12,433 bases of DNA from Thermoplasmata archaeon (GCA_021810575.1 JAJZIN010000017.1:1-12433); one strand, 5' to 3'. Counted from the stretch's first letter, positions 1 through 7,164 are shown. The notes: generated from the letters alone by a model not told the origin. Made by a program: numbers and translations.

Positions 1-314
1 ATATAATAGAATTCACCAAGCTTTCCAAAATCACCGTTGATATCCTTTACAAGCTTCCTAATGGATACATCAATCTGGTTTGTATTGTTTGGGTCCTTAT
101 TGGCGTTGCTGATGTCTATGATTACAATATTTTTTTGGTAAGCCAGTTTAGCTGCTCTTGACACATGATCAGCCCTTTCTACATCGACCACTTTTATGGA
201 CTTCAGGCTTCCATTTTCCTGAGATGTGTCAAACCGGTAGTCCTGAAGGTCCAGATATTCTATTGTATCATCCAAATCCTGTTCTTTTTGTCCTTTTTTT
301 CCAATTAATGCCAT
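1..314 (-). CDS. sepF: Archaeal SepF-like cell division protein (3' end cut by window edge)
   Basis: SepF is the membrane anchor and partner of FtsZ at the division site. The first 104 residues are visible before the window edge; relatives suggest only about 10-20 more. After a short N-terminal stretch (MALIGKKGQK) that could act as the membrane-binding segment comes an acidic linker (residues 11-20) and an archaeal SepF-type start of the core, EYLDLQDY (19-26). The core fold follows: a strand near 37-44, a helix near 47-60, the strand NIVIIDISN (62-70) and a second helix (80-92) leading into DINGDFGKLGEFYY. The ATG at 312-314 is preceded by GAGGT (321-325) with 6 bases of spacing, which fixes the start. 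It is the last visible gene of the operon, 13 bases after the HTH-ACT gene. The family call comes from pattern recall, not a search. Confidence 0.82.
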   Translation of the reverse strand, partial: MALIGKKGQKEQDLDDTIEYLDLQDYRFDTSQENGSLKSIKVVDVERADHVSRAAKLAYQKNIVIIDISNANKDPNNTNQIDVSIRKLVKDINGDFGKLGEFYY

Positions 315-327
315 ACTTTTACCTCAT

Positions 328-846
328 TTATAGCATTACAACAGAATCTATACCCTTAATCTTCTTTATTTCACTTAGGAGATCTGTTGTTATGGGCGTT
401 TCCGTTACTATTCTTCCAACTGGTTCATCACTGATTATGGGATCGCTTACCATTACCTGCCTTATTCCAATCCCTCTGCTGGAAATTAAATTGATAACAG
501 AACTTATTATTCCAGGTTTTGAGGGGTCTTCTGCTTTTATTTCAATGATTCCCAGATCCAGAAGCTTGGAGCTTGCACTGCTCATATCTGCTATTGGCTT
601 CAGTTTCTTGAAGAATTCAAACAGCTTCGGGTCCTCCCTGATTTTTTTTATGACCTGTATTACAACTCGCTTATCCACGTCAATTGCTTCTGCTAGAGAG
701 CTTGGTCTCACTTCTACTTTACCACTGTATAGTGAGAATTCACCATCAAATTTCTCATTTACAGAAAACCCGTAGTTCATCAGATATTTTATTATCTTCA
801 TCTGAGAAGGGTACTTGCCAAAGGCATTGTTTATCAAATCCCACAT
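328..846 (-). CDS. HTH plus ACT domain regulator of amino acid metabolism (COG2150-like)
   Basis: This 172-residue protein begins MWDLINNAFGKYPSQMKI, typical of the archaeal COG2150 family of predicted amino acid regulators. Residues 48-70 (SSLAEAIDVDKRVVIQVIKK) look like a helix-turn-helix. Residues 100-172 form an ACT domain, starting GIIEIKAEDPSKPGIISSV, where ACT dimers usually bind an amino acid. The likely role is ligand-responsive transcription control; ligand and targets cannot be read from the sequence. Two earlier in-frame ATGs exist, at 870 and 852. I chose 846 because AGGAGG (856-861) lies 9 bases upstream of it, but only 3 bases from the 852 start and inside the reading frame of the 870 start, and because family members commonly start MW. 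That SD overlaps the TAG stop of radA (860-862), suggesting coupled translation. Confidence 0.84.
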   Translation of the reverse strand: MWDLINNAFGKYPSQMKIIKYLMNYGFSVNEKFDGEFSLYSGKVEVRPSSLAEAIDVDKRVVIQVIKKIREDPKLFEFFKKLKPIADMSSASSKLLDLGIIEIKAEDPSKPGIISSVINLISSRGIGIRQVMVSDPIISDEPVGRIVTETPITTDLLSEIKKIKGIDSVVML

Positions 847-859
847 GTTCATTTCCCTC

Positions 860-1855
860 CTATGTTCCATCTATTATTCCATCTTCTGATACCTGAATCA
901 CGGCTTCTCCTTCCGGTAAGTATGGAGAGTCTATCAGTCTTGCAATCCTCTTCCCGGCCTTTCCCTTTCTCAGATATATCCTGAATGTTGCCGTGTGTCC
1001 TACTATATTTCCTCCAATAGGTGCCGTTGGATCGCCGAAGAATACATCGGGTCTTGCGGCAACCTGGTTGGTAACTGCTATGACTGCATTCTGGAGTGTC
1101 CCAAATCTCAGCAGATCATGCATATGCCTGTTTAGCAGTTGCTGTCTTTCTGAAAGTGATCCTCTTCCCATATATTCTGAACGAAAATGCGATGTGAGTG
1201 AGTCAACAATCAGAAGTTTAGCCTTGTATTCCTTCGCCATCTCACTTGCTTTTTCACCTAGAAGTATCTGGTGGTGTGAATTATATGCTCTTGCCACGTG
1301 TATTCTCCTCAATACTTCATCAGAATCCAGTTCCCTGTACTTGGACATCTGAATGATTCTTTCAGGCCTGAATGTATTTTCAGTGTCTATGATCAGAACA
1401 TCAGAGTTGAATCCGCCTTTTTCTTCCGGCATAGTGCAGTTGACAGCAAGCTGATGCATAATCTGGGTTTTCCCGGAACCAAATTCTCCAAAGAATTCTG
1501 TAATTGACTGGGTTTCAAGGCCACCTCCAAGTAGTGTATCAAGATTGTTGCTCCCTGTTGTCAGTCTTAAAACATCCTTTCTTTTTTGGAATATCTCTTC
1601 TCCAGTTTCAAAGTTTCCTATATCAGCAATTTTTCTCGCCGCTGAAATGATTTTTGCCACTGAGCCTTCACCTATCCCGGTAAGCTCAGAAACATCCTTT
1701 GGAGAGGCGGTCGCAATGGCCATTATATCATCAAGACCGTTTTCCCTGAGCTTCTCAGCTGTTGCTTCACCTACACCTGGAATATCTTCAATTGTCAATT
1801 TCTTGCTTTCGTCCTTTGCTTCCTCTTCTTTTTTTATCTTTTCATTTTTTTCCAT
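860..1855 (-). CDS. radA: DNA repair and recombination protein RadA
   Basis: RadA is the archaeal RecA/Rad51 recombinase: it forms ATP-dependent filaments on single-stranded DNA and drives strand exchange. The 331 residues match the usual length, with no intein. A charged N-terminus (1-19) is followed by a helix-hairpin-helix domain (about 21-75, [15 protein letters not shown]), then the linker with polymerisation motif NFETG (81-85; Gly where many homologues have Ala in FxxA). Walker A is GEFGSGKT (123-130) and Walker B LLIVDS (214-219). Loop L1 is near 227-240 and loop L2 runs 263-282 ([20 protein letters not shown]). The C-terminus [16 protein letters not shown] is canonical. The ATG shares one base with the TAA of the upstream gap gene (TAATG), implying translational coupling; a weak G-rich SD (AGGGGGA) precedes it. 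Confidence 0.98.
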   Translation of the reverse strand: MEKNEKIKKEEEAKDESKKLTIEDIPGVGEATAEKLRENGLDDIMAIATASPKDVSELTGIGEGSVAKIISAARKIADIGNFETGEEIFQKRKDVLRLTTGSNNLDTLLGGGLETQSITEFFGEFGSGKTQIMHQLAVNCTMPEEKGGFNSDVLIIDTENTFRPERIIQMSKYRELDSDEVLRRIHVARAYNSHHQILLGEKASEMAKEYKAKLLIVDSLTSHFRSEYMGRGSLSERQQLLNRHMHDLLRFGTLQNAVIAVTNQVAARPDVFFGDPTAPIGGNIVGHTATFRIYLRKGKAGKRIARLIDSPYLPEGEAVIQVSEDGIIDGT

Positions 1856-2868
1856 TAATTTTTCCCCCTGATTTCCATTGCCCTATCTGTTTCTTCTATG
1901 GATGATTCCCTGTCCATTTCCTGAAGCATTGATCTAATGGCATCAATGTTTTCAGGAACCACATCACTCTCCTGATGTACTGCCTGTATATATCTTAAAT
2001 TATCGTTATTTGCATATATAGATTCCTTCCAGACAGGTATCTCGAAGAGGTCGCCTCTCTTCCTGCCCATTTCTTTTCCCAGGTCCATCAGCTGGGCAGT
2101 TGATGTAAGCCCTTCTTTTCCTGATACAGTTATTATTCTTCCATATTCCCTGAAAAGATCCAGTGTATCATCCTGTGTGATGGTCTTTTCCAGTGTTAGA
2201 TTCACCACGTGTACATGCATGAGGGTCGTTGGTACCTTTATTGCCACCGTATTGGCTTCCCCTATTTTTAATACGGTCTTCAGATCTGGCCCATGGTGTG
2301 ATGGAAACCCTAGAGATGGCTCTATTGCGTTTATTGGCCCCTTCTTGCTGTCATTTGGATCAGTTGCCCTTCTGACTATAGTTGCCTCAACTTTTCGTAC
2401 ACCAAACTTCTGCATGCATGCTGAAACTGTCCTGGCCATGGCAGTTGTGTTGCATGAAACAACGCGTACATAATCTTTTCCCCATGAATCCACAAAATTA
2501 CCATAGGCATTAAAACTGGCTTCTACAAGTGCAGCCGATTCTCCCCCCTGGAATATTGCCTTTTTCCCTGCCGTCCTGTATATCTGTATATTTTTTTCTC
2601 CCTGTCCTTCTGGGGTTGCATCCACTACAATATCCACGTCATCCAGAAGTTCCTCCATTGTTCCTTCAGCTTCAATATTTGATTGCGAGAAAGCCTTCAG
2701 TGTTTCTTTATCACTCGAGAATATACGATAATTTCTTGCAGCTTCCCTGGCTACATAATCTGGTTTTCTTTTCACTACCCCGGCCACAGACATATCTTTC
2801 TGGGCTCTGACTGCGTCAGCCACTCTTCTGCCGATTGTTCCATATCCATTAATAGCCACTTTTATCAT
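1855..2868 (-). CDS. gap: Archaeal class II glyceraldehyde-3-phosphate dehydrogenase (phosphorylating)
   Basis: It interconverts glyceraldehyde 3-phosphate and 1,3-bisphosphoglycerate with NAD(P) in the cytoplasm. In archaea using non-phosphorylative Entner-Doudoroff routes it is thought to serve mainly gluconeogenesis; that role here is inferred. The 337-residue product begins [20 protein letters not shown], the dinucleotide-binding loop. The catalytic Cys is Cys139 in [11 protein letters not shown]; the archaeal signatures GFPSHHGPD (187-195) and TTLMHVH (214-220) follow, the latter holding the probable catalytic His. The open frame extends to a GTG at 2943, but the ATG at 2866-2868 is preferred because it matches archaeal GAPDH N-termini. 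Its SD-like AGGTGA (2879-2884) includes the stop codon of the PAC2 gene upstream. It overlaps radA by one base. Confidence 0.96.
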   Translation of the reverse strand: MIKVAINGYGTIGRRVADAVRAQKDMSVAGVVKRKPDYVAREAARNYRIFSSDKETLKAFSQSNIEAEGTMEELLDDVDIVVDATPEGQGEKNIQIYRTAGKKAIFQGGESAALVEASFNAYGNFVDSWGKDYVRVVSCNTTAMARTVSACMQKFGVRKVEATIVRRATDPNDSKKGPINAIEPSLGFPSHHGPDLKTVLKIGEANTVAIKVPTTLMHVHVVNLTLEKTITQDDTLDLFREYGRIITVSGKEGLTSTAQLMDLGKEMGRKRGDLFEIPVWKESIYANNDNLRYIQAVHQESDVVPENIDAIRSMLQEMDRESSIEETDRAMEIRGKN

Positions 2869-2878
2869 TTCTGCATTT

Positions 2879-3628
2879 TCACCTGTATATTGAATCTGGA
2901 CCAGAGACTGAATCCTGTTCAGCAGTTGCTGCCTTATATTCACTTGCTACTTTTGATATTTCTTCGTGTATCTTCTTCACGCTCTCCTCAAGCACCGCTG
3001 TTTTTATTCCTAGTTTATAAATCGCATTCAGTGCTTTAATCACTGATAGCACAGCATCGTGATCGGGTATTGCGACTGATACATTTGTAAGAAGTGCTAT
3101 TGCATTCTGCCCTGTAAGGATACTTTCATTCAGAATGGCACCACCCATTCCACCGATCAGAGCAGCTTCAGCAATGGCTATTCCAGTACTCTTTAAACTT
3201 TCAATTCTCTCCAGACCGGCTACGAGATATGCCTCCCTTTCCTCTGGAAGGTCCTCTACGGGAACTCCATCTATGATCACAAACTCCTTCGGGTTGAATG
3301 GCTTGATCCAGTCCATCAGTGTTTCTGTAATTTCATACAAACCCTCAATGTCTACAGGCACCTCACATTGAATGATCATTAAAGTACCCTTATCATTGGA
3401 ATAAATTCTGAAAGGACTTCTCATCTTTCCTCCAACGAAAACCGTAACGGGTGCTATTTGATGTGATTTCAATTTTGCGACTTCGTGTAAACCAAACTGC
3501 TCTATGATGTAGCTTGTTGTTGTTACACCCAGTGTAGTCTGCCCAATGAACCCACCGATAACGATAGGGTTGGTGAAGTGTACATCTTCATTGCATATGA
3601 CACCAACTTTGGTCTGGTTATTTTCCAT
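2879..3628 (-). CDS. PAC2-family proteasome assembly chaperone (PbaB-like) with C-terminal HbYX motif
   Basis: This 249-residue protein belongs to the PAC2 family (COG1938/COG2047), which includes the archaeal 20S proteasome assembly factors PbaA and PbaB. Visible family features are NPIVIGGFIGQTTLGVTTTS (20-39), FRIYSND, a conserved acidic VVIDGVPVE-like stretch (EFVIIDGVPVEDLPEERE), the glycine-rich GGMGGAILNE, and VSVAIPDHDAVLSVIKALN. A lysine/glutamate-rich helix (about 213-235) leads to a flexible tail ending Ile-Tyr-Arg. That is a hydrophobic-Tyr-any residue (HbYX) terminus, the signature used by proteasome activators and chaperones to dock on the 20S alpha ring. The open frame reaches a TTG at 3676, but the ATG at 3626-3628 fits the family and the TATA box lies about 25 bases upstream of it without an SD, so a leaderless mRNA is likely. 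It leads the operon. Confidence 0.85.
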   Translation of the reverse strand: MENNQTKVGVICNEDVHFTNPIVIGGFIGQTTLGVTTTSYIIEQFGLHEVAKLKSHQIAPVTVFVGGKMRSPFRIYSNDKGTLMIIQCEVPVDIEGLYEITETLMDWIKPFNPKEFVIIDGVPVEDLPEEREAYLVAGLERIESLKSTGIAIAEAALIGGMGGAILNESILTGQNAIALLTNVSVAIPDHDAVLSVIKALNAIYKLGIKTAVLEESVKKIHEEISKVASEYKAATAEQDSVSGPDSIYR

Positions 3629-3641
3629 GAATAGATATAGA

Positions 3642-3664
3642 CAAACTTTATATTTTAAAGTTTG
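3642..3664 (-). promoter_or_regulatory. TATA box inside a perfect dyad, promoter of the PAC2-gap-radA-ACT-sepF operon
   Basis: On the minus strand CTTTAAAATATAAAG (3646-3660) is a good archaeal TATA-like element centred about 25 bases before the ATG at 3628, so transcription should begin at or next to the start codon. The element is embedded in a perfect inverted repeat: left arm CAAACTTTA (3642-3650), spacer TATTT, right arm TAAAGTTTG (3656-3664). A protein bound here would compete with TBP, so repression is the simplest reading. The dyad could also simply reflect two back-to-back TATA-like strings. The promoter assignment is inferred from position and composition. Confidence 0.65.
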
Positions 3665-3816
3665 GAAAAATCTCAATATGTTCTCATAACTGCACTTTTA
3701 GAAGGAAATCATGCAGTTTGAGCAGAAAAGTAATTCTTATGAAAATAACCTGAGTAATGAAATCCATGGATACCTGTTCAGATTTTCCTTATTCACGGGA
3801 AAAATCATTTTAATTA

Positions 3817-4500
3817 TTACTTATTCACGTATTTCACGAAAAGTTCAAAGAGATTGTGAAAGCCATCTTCCCATGTGTTAAGCTTTGGCTTCGTTATCCT
3901 AACCCCATAAACAATTGGCACTTCGATCAATCTTCCATTCCTCATAGCCTCGATCTTTATATCCTGGGAATAGGACATTCCATCACTTAGATTCTTCATC
4001 CTGGCGTATAAGTCCTTCCTGAATATCCACATGCCACTCTGGGAATCATATAACCTGAAGCCATAGAGAATTGCAAGGGTTTTGTTTAGAATCTTGTTTC
4101 CTATTAGATGTAATGTAGTGTATGAATAAGTCGTTCTCAACGTCATCCTGTCACACGAGATGAAATCGACCCTGTCAATGAAAAGTAATTCTATTAAGGG
4201 ACCTACTGCTTCAGCAGGATAGGTGCCATCGCCATCCAGACAGACAATAATTTCCCCTTTTGCCTCCTCGATCCCAGTTTTATATGCCCTACCGTATCCC
4301 TTTCGTGGTTCTTCTATGACTTTTGCCCCCTTTTCTGAGGCAATTTCCCTAGTTTTATCAGTGGAATTTGTGTCCACGACGATAATCTCCAATGGCCTGA
4401 GATACTGGAGATCGTCAATGACCTTGCCAATTGTTCTACCTTCGTTCATTGTTGGGATCACTATGGATATATTACAGTTAACAGTCACTTGAAGGTGCAT
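3817..4500 (-). CDS. Glycosyltransferase family 2, DPM1/dolichyl-phosphate sugar synthase-like
   Basis: A single GT-A domain of 227 residues. It begins NISIVIPTMNEGRTIGKVIDDL (10-31), the nucleotide-sugar-binding start of GT2 enzymes. It continues with VVDTNSTDKT (41-50), then GYGRAYKTGIEEAKGEIIVC, then the metal-binding DxD-type motif LDGDGTYP (88-95), and SGMWIFRKDL (155-164). These resemble enzymes that move a sugar from a nucleotide donor to a polyprenyl phosphate at the cytoplasmic membrane face, feeding protein or lipid glycosylation. I see no membrane helices, so it would be peripheral. The exact donor and acceptor are unknown. The frame stays open to a TTG at 4632, but the ATG at 4498-4500 starts just before the domain and follows an A/T-rich TATA-like element. 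Its neighbours are functionally unrelated. Confidence 0.87.
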   Translation of the reverse strand: MHLQVTVNCNISIVIPTMNEGRTIGKVIDDLQYLRPLEIIVVDTNSTDKTREIASEKGAKVIEEPRKGYGRAYKTGIEEAKGEIIVCLDGDGTYPAEAVGPLIELLFIDRVDFISCDRMTLRTTYSYTTLHLIGNKILNKTLAILYGFRLYDSQSGMWIFRKDLYARMKNLSDGMSYSQDIKIEAMRNGRLIEVPIVYGVRITKPKLNTWEDGFHNLFELFVKYVNK

Positions 4501-4513
4501 AATTAATTTATTA

Positions 4514-4524
4514 TTAATATATTT
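4514..4524 (-). promoter_or_regulatory. Probable TATA box for the glycosyltransferase gene
   Basis: AAATATATTAA on the minus strand lies about 20 bases before the ATG at 4500, in a very A/T-rich stretch, with no SD between. The spacing is a little short for a leaderless start, so the exact element may be shifted a few bases. This is inferred from composition only. The rest of the gap 4501-4675 holds a short hairpin (4632-4659) just after the glycyl-tRNA synthetase stop and nothing else I can identify. Confidence 0.4.
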
Positions 4525-4675
4525 GTTAATGTCCTTACTTTTCCCGGCTGCAAGAGTTCCTTTCGAATTGATAACGGTTATGGGAGCAGAATCGCAGAAT
4601 ACATAATTTTCCTTCAAAGTAAGGAGATTCAATCAGAAGTACTCATTTTAGATTCTGATGTGAAATAGTATAATT

Positions 4676-6148
4676 TCATTGAACAGAATTCATTTTTTTA
4701 AATTCATCAAGGATGGGATTCCTCAGGAATACTGGAAAATCTGTGATAGAGTCGACTTTTACTTCCTTTATCTGCTTGGTCGAATTCCTCTCCCTTATTG
4801 TTACCACATCCCTTTCCAGTGTATCATAGTCCACTGTTATACAGAAAGGTGTTCCTATTTCGTCCTGTCTGGCATATCTTCTTCCTATTGCTCCTGATTC
4901 ATCAAACACTGAATATGGCTCAATTTCCTGGAGTTTCGCAAATATTTCTCTTGCCTTTTCCAGCAATCCGTCCTTTTTCTGCAATGGAAGGATTGCTACC
5001 CTGTACGGTGCTATTTCTGAAGGAAAGGTGAGATATGAATATTCATTTTCCCTCTTCTTCATATTTGATATTATTGATGCCGCTATCATCCTGTCCAGTC
5101 CTATTGATGGCTCAAGTACCCTTGCTATTTTTTCTGCTTCGTAAAACAGATTTTCACCGGATTCCCTGATATGTCTTGAAAGATCATAAGTGCCCCTATC
5201 GGCTATACCGGCTATTTCAAGCCATGAGTCATTTATCCTGGCCTCTAAATCCCAGCATTCCTTTGAGTAATGTGCAAGTTCATCTTTCCGGTGTTGCCTG
5301 AATCTCAGCCTTTCTGGAGATATCCCTATCTTAATAGCCAGTCTGTAAACAGTTTCCATGAAGAATGCATGATCATTAGAACCTATAATATGCGACTTTA
5401 CTGCATTGGATAGATTGATCCTGTGCTCTTTTGAATACATGTCATGAAGTGTAACCTCGCAATCACCGCGAGGTATGAAATTGGCTTCCCGGTCAGCTTC
5501 AAGGAATACTTCTGCCTCGGCCATGTTGAATTCTTTCTGCCTTATTATTCCCTGCCTTGGTGAAATTTCATTTCTGAATCCTTTTCCCTGCTGTATTACG
5601 ATCATGGGAAGTTTTCCCCTGTTGTAATTGAGAAGTAGCTTGAAATTGACAAATATCCCCTGGGCTGTTTCAGGTCTCAGATACATTATTTCACCACCAG
5701 ATCTTGTTTCAAACATCAGGTGAAATTCATATGGATCAGTTAAGATATTACCACATTTCTGGCATTTGAAGTTGCCACTTGACACAATTAATTTTGCCTC
5801 TTCCAGTGTCTCTGGTATTTTGGTACCACCATTGCTCTCTATAACATTTTCAAGCTTGTATCTTGTTTTACATTTTGAACATGTAATTGCCATATCGATG
5901 AATTTGTCCACATGCCCGGAAGCTTTCAGAACTACTTCCGGGGTGAGGTTTGGTGTGTCTATCTCAATTGCACCTATTCTTGTGAACTCATTTTTCCATT
6001 CCTGATATATCCTTGTCTTAAGAATTGAGCCAAGTGGGCCATAATCGTTCAACCCTGCAGAGCCACCATAAATAGAAAATGATGGCCAGAAGAAACCCCT
6101 CCTTTTGGATAATTCAATCATTACTTCCAGTTCGTCCACTCTGTTCAC
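4676..6148 (-). CDS. glyS: Glycine--tRNA ligase, archaeal/eukaryotic alpha2 type
   Basis: A class II aminoacyl-tRNA synthetase that charges tRNA-Gly with glycine. The 490 residues begin with the family signature SKRRGFFWPSFSIYGG (14-29) and NDYGPLG (34-40). A putative zinc site has CSKC (90-93) and CQKC (129-132). The glycine/ATP site shows MYLRPETAQGIFVNF (155-169), motif 2 FRNEISPRQG (191-200) and motif 3 EPSIGLDRM (346-354). The anticodon-binding domain starts at APYRVAILPL (380-389) and includes GRRYARQDEIGTP. At 490 residues it is shorter than many archaeal homologues as I remember them (about 570). The assigned start is GTG (6146-6148), 30 bases after the CBS gene stop; an ATG at 6121 would also preserve the core. 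The GTG is preferred because relatives have about ten residues before the KRRG motif. Probably cotranscribed with the CBS gene. Confidence 0.95.
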   Translation of the reverse strand: MNRVDELEVMIELSKRRGFFWPSFSIYGGSAGLNDYGPLGSILKTRIYQEWKNEFTRIGAIEIDTPNLTPEVVLKASGHVDKFIDMAITCSKCKTRYKLENVIESNGGTKIPETLEEAKLIVSSGNFKCQKCGNILTDPYEFHLMFETRSGGEIMYLRPETAQGIFVNFKLLLNYNRGKLPMIVIQQGKGFRNEISPRQGIIRQKEFNMAEAEVFLEADREANFIPRGDCEVTLHDMYSKEHRINLSNAVKSHIIGSNDHAFFMETVYRLAIKIGISPERLRFRQHRKDELAHYSKECWDLEARINDSWLEIAGIADRGTYDLSRHIRESGENLFYEAEKIARVLEPSIGLDRMIAASIISNMKKRENEYSYLTFPSEIAPYRVAILPLQKKDGLLEKAREIFAKLQEIEPYSVFDESGAIGRRYARQDEIGTPFCITVDYDTLERDVVTIRERNSTKQIKEVKVDSITDFPVFLRNPILDEFKKMNSVQ

Positions 6149-6178
6149 TAGTCCCTATTTCCGACTCCTATTTGATTA

Positions 6179-7024
6179 TTATTTTTCTTTCAAGAATACC
6201 GCCAGGATATCAAGATCAGTCAGGATTCCTTCAAGACCGTTAACGCTGGAGGTGACAGGAAGCTGGTTGAAATTACCGTCCCTCATCTTTCTTGCGACGA
6301 GAGCGAGCCTCTCATTTAAATTCGCGACTACCGGTTTCCCTATTGCTATGGATTCTGCCGGATCTTCCGGTATTTTCAAATGATTCTTCTCAATGAAGTA
6401 AGAGACTACATTTCTCACTGAATCCCATGACCATGGATCATCGTCTGATACTGTTTCCACATCATCCACCCTTACTGTGCTAACATCTATTTTGTCAAAA
6501 AGGTCCCTGTCTGTGATCAAGCCCTTGAAATTCCCATGTGAATCTGTTACTGGATATGTGAATATACCTGTAAGTTTCATAGATCTGTATACAACCGGAA
6601 GAGGAGTTTTTTCCCATATGGGAAAGGCAAGACTTTTCATTACTTCCTTCACCAGAATATTTCCATATGTTTTTTCAATGGTTTTCAAGAAATCCTGCGG
6701 CGTAAGTATGCCGATCACTTCGTCCCTACTGTTCACTATTGCGGCATGCCTTCTCTTTTCCTTTACCATCAATATGGCTGCCTCCCTTATTTCTGTGTCA
6801 TCCCTTATGGATGGTTCGCTTCTTGTAATCCTCGTTGCCTGTGTTTCTTCAGGGTTGGCGAATACATCTCTTCTTGATATTATTCCAACATATTTTCCGC
6901 TGGAATTAACGACTGGCATTCCCGTTATGTTATTCTTTATCAACACAGAAACAGCCTGTGCCACTGTTGAAGGGAGTGGGAATATTACCGGATCCGGCGT
7001 CATGATTGACTGGACACTTTCCAT
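6179..7024 (-). CDS. Protein with four CBS domains (two Bateman modules)
   Basis: The 281-residue protein is built almost entirely of CBS repeats. CBS1 spans about 1-57 (VQSIMTPDPVIFPLPSTV ... GIISRRDVF) and CBS2 about 65-118 (PSIRDDTEIREAAILMV ... GILTPQDFL). CBS3 spans about 124-180 (VKEVMKSLAFPIWEKTPL ... GLITDRDLF). CBS4 spans about 225-280 (ESIAIGKPVVANLNERLAL ... GILTDLDIL) after a longer linker. CBS pairs usually bind adenine nucleotides such as AMP, ATP or SAM and report energy or methylation state; the ligand here is unknown and no effector domain is present. The start ATG (7022-7024) has a TATA-like box centred 26 bases upstream and no SD, consistent with a leaderless mRNA. It precedes glyS in the same direction, 30 bases apart, so a link to translation is possible but not shown. 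Confidence 0.88.
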   Translation of the reverse strand: MESVQSIMTPDPVIFPLPSTVAQAVSVLIKNNITGMPVVNSSGKYVGIISRRDVFANPEETQATRITRSEPSIRDDTEIREAAILMVKEKRRHAAIVNSRDEVIGILTPQDFLKTIEKTYGNILVKEVMKSLAFPIWEKTPLPVVYRSMKLTGIFTYPVTDSHGNFKGLITDRDLFDKIDVSTVRVDDVETVSDDDPWSWDSVRNVVSYFIEKNHLKIPEDPAESIAIGKPVVANLNERLALVARKMRDGNFNQLPVTSSVNGLEGILTDLDILAVFLKEK

Positions 7025-7044
7025 GACTTAGTTAATAAGGACAA

Positions 7045-7055
7045 GATTAAAAATA
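7045..7055 (-). promoter_or_regulatory. TATA box of the CBS-glyS unit
   Basis: TATTTTTAATC on the minus strand is centred about 26 bases before the ATG at 7024, the distance expected when transcription starts at the start codon. A small dyad, ATGGG/CCCAT with a CAA spacer (7062-7074), sits directly upstream where a regulator could act. Inferred from position and A/T content. Confidence 0.5.
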
Positions 7056-7152
7056 CTATGGATGGGCAACCCATATGCAGTTCTTATTTTGCAAAATTTC
7101 AAAATCAAGATTTAACAGTGAGTTGCCCTATCATACTTTTTCAGCATAATCC

Positions 7153-7164
7153 TATTAATAACTT
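7153..7164 (+). promoter_or_regulatory. Probable TATA box for sfsA
   Basis: TATTAATAACTT on the plus strand lies about 23 bases before the GTG at 7180 and about 60 before the ATG at 7216. Transcription from it would start near 7180, giving either a leaderless GTG-started message or a leader of about 35 bases with GGAG (7204-7207) before the ATG. The divergent gap 7025-7215 also carries the dyad at 7062-7074, a 12-bp palindrome ATTTTGCAAAAT (7086-7097) and AAATC-AA-GATTT (7102-7113). Confidence 0.4.

Noticed and set aside
2177..2473. Antisense frames inside gap, radA, glyS and carB
   Set aside because: They mirror strongly conserved genes on the other strand, have no SD or domain signal and are expected codon-bias shadows.
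2869..2943. Longer GAPDH start at GTG 2943
   Set aside because: The extra 25 residues overlap the PAC2 gene and precede the standard N-terminus [13 protein letters not shown] of archaeal GAPDH.
3629..3676. Longer PAC2 protein start at TTG 3676
   Set aside because: It would translate the TATA box region and adds residues without family similarity.
4501..4632. Possible 44-residue N-terminal extension of the glycosyltransferase
   Set aside because: The extension starts at TTG, has no GT2 similarity, and the TATA-like element lies inside it; the ATG at 4500 precedes the domain cleanly.
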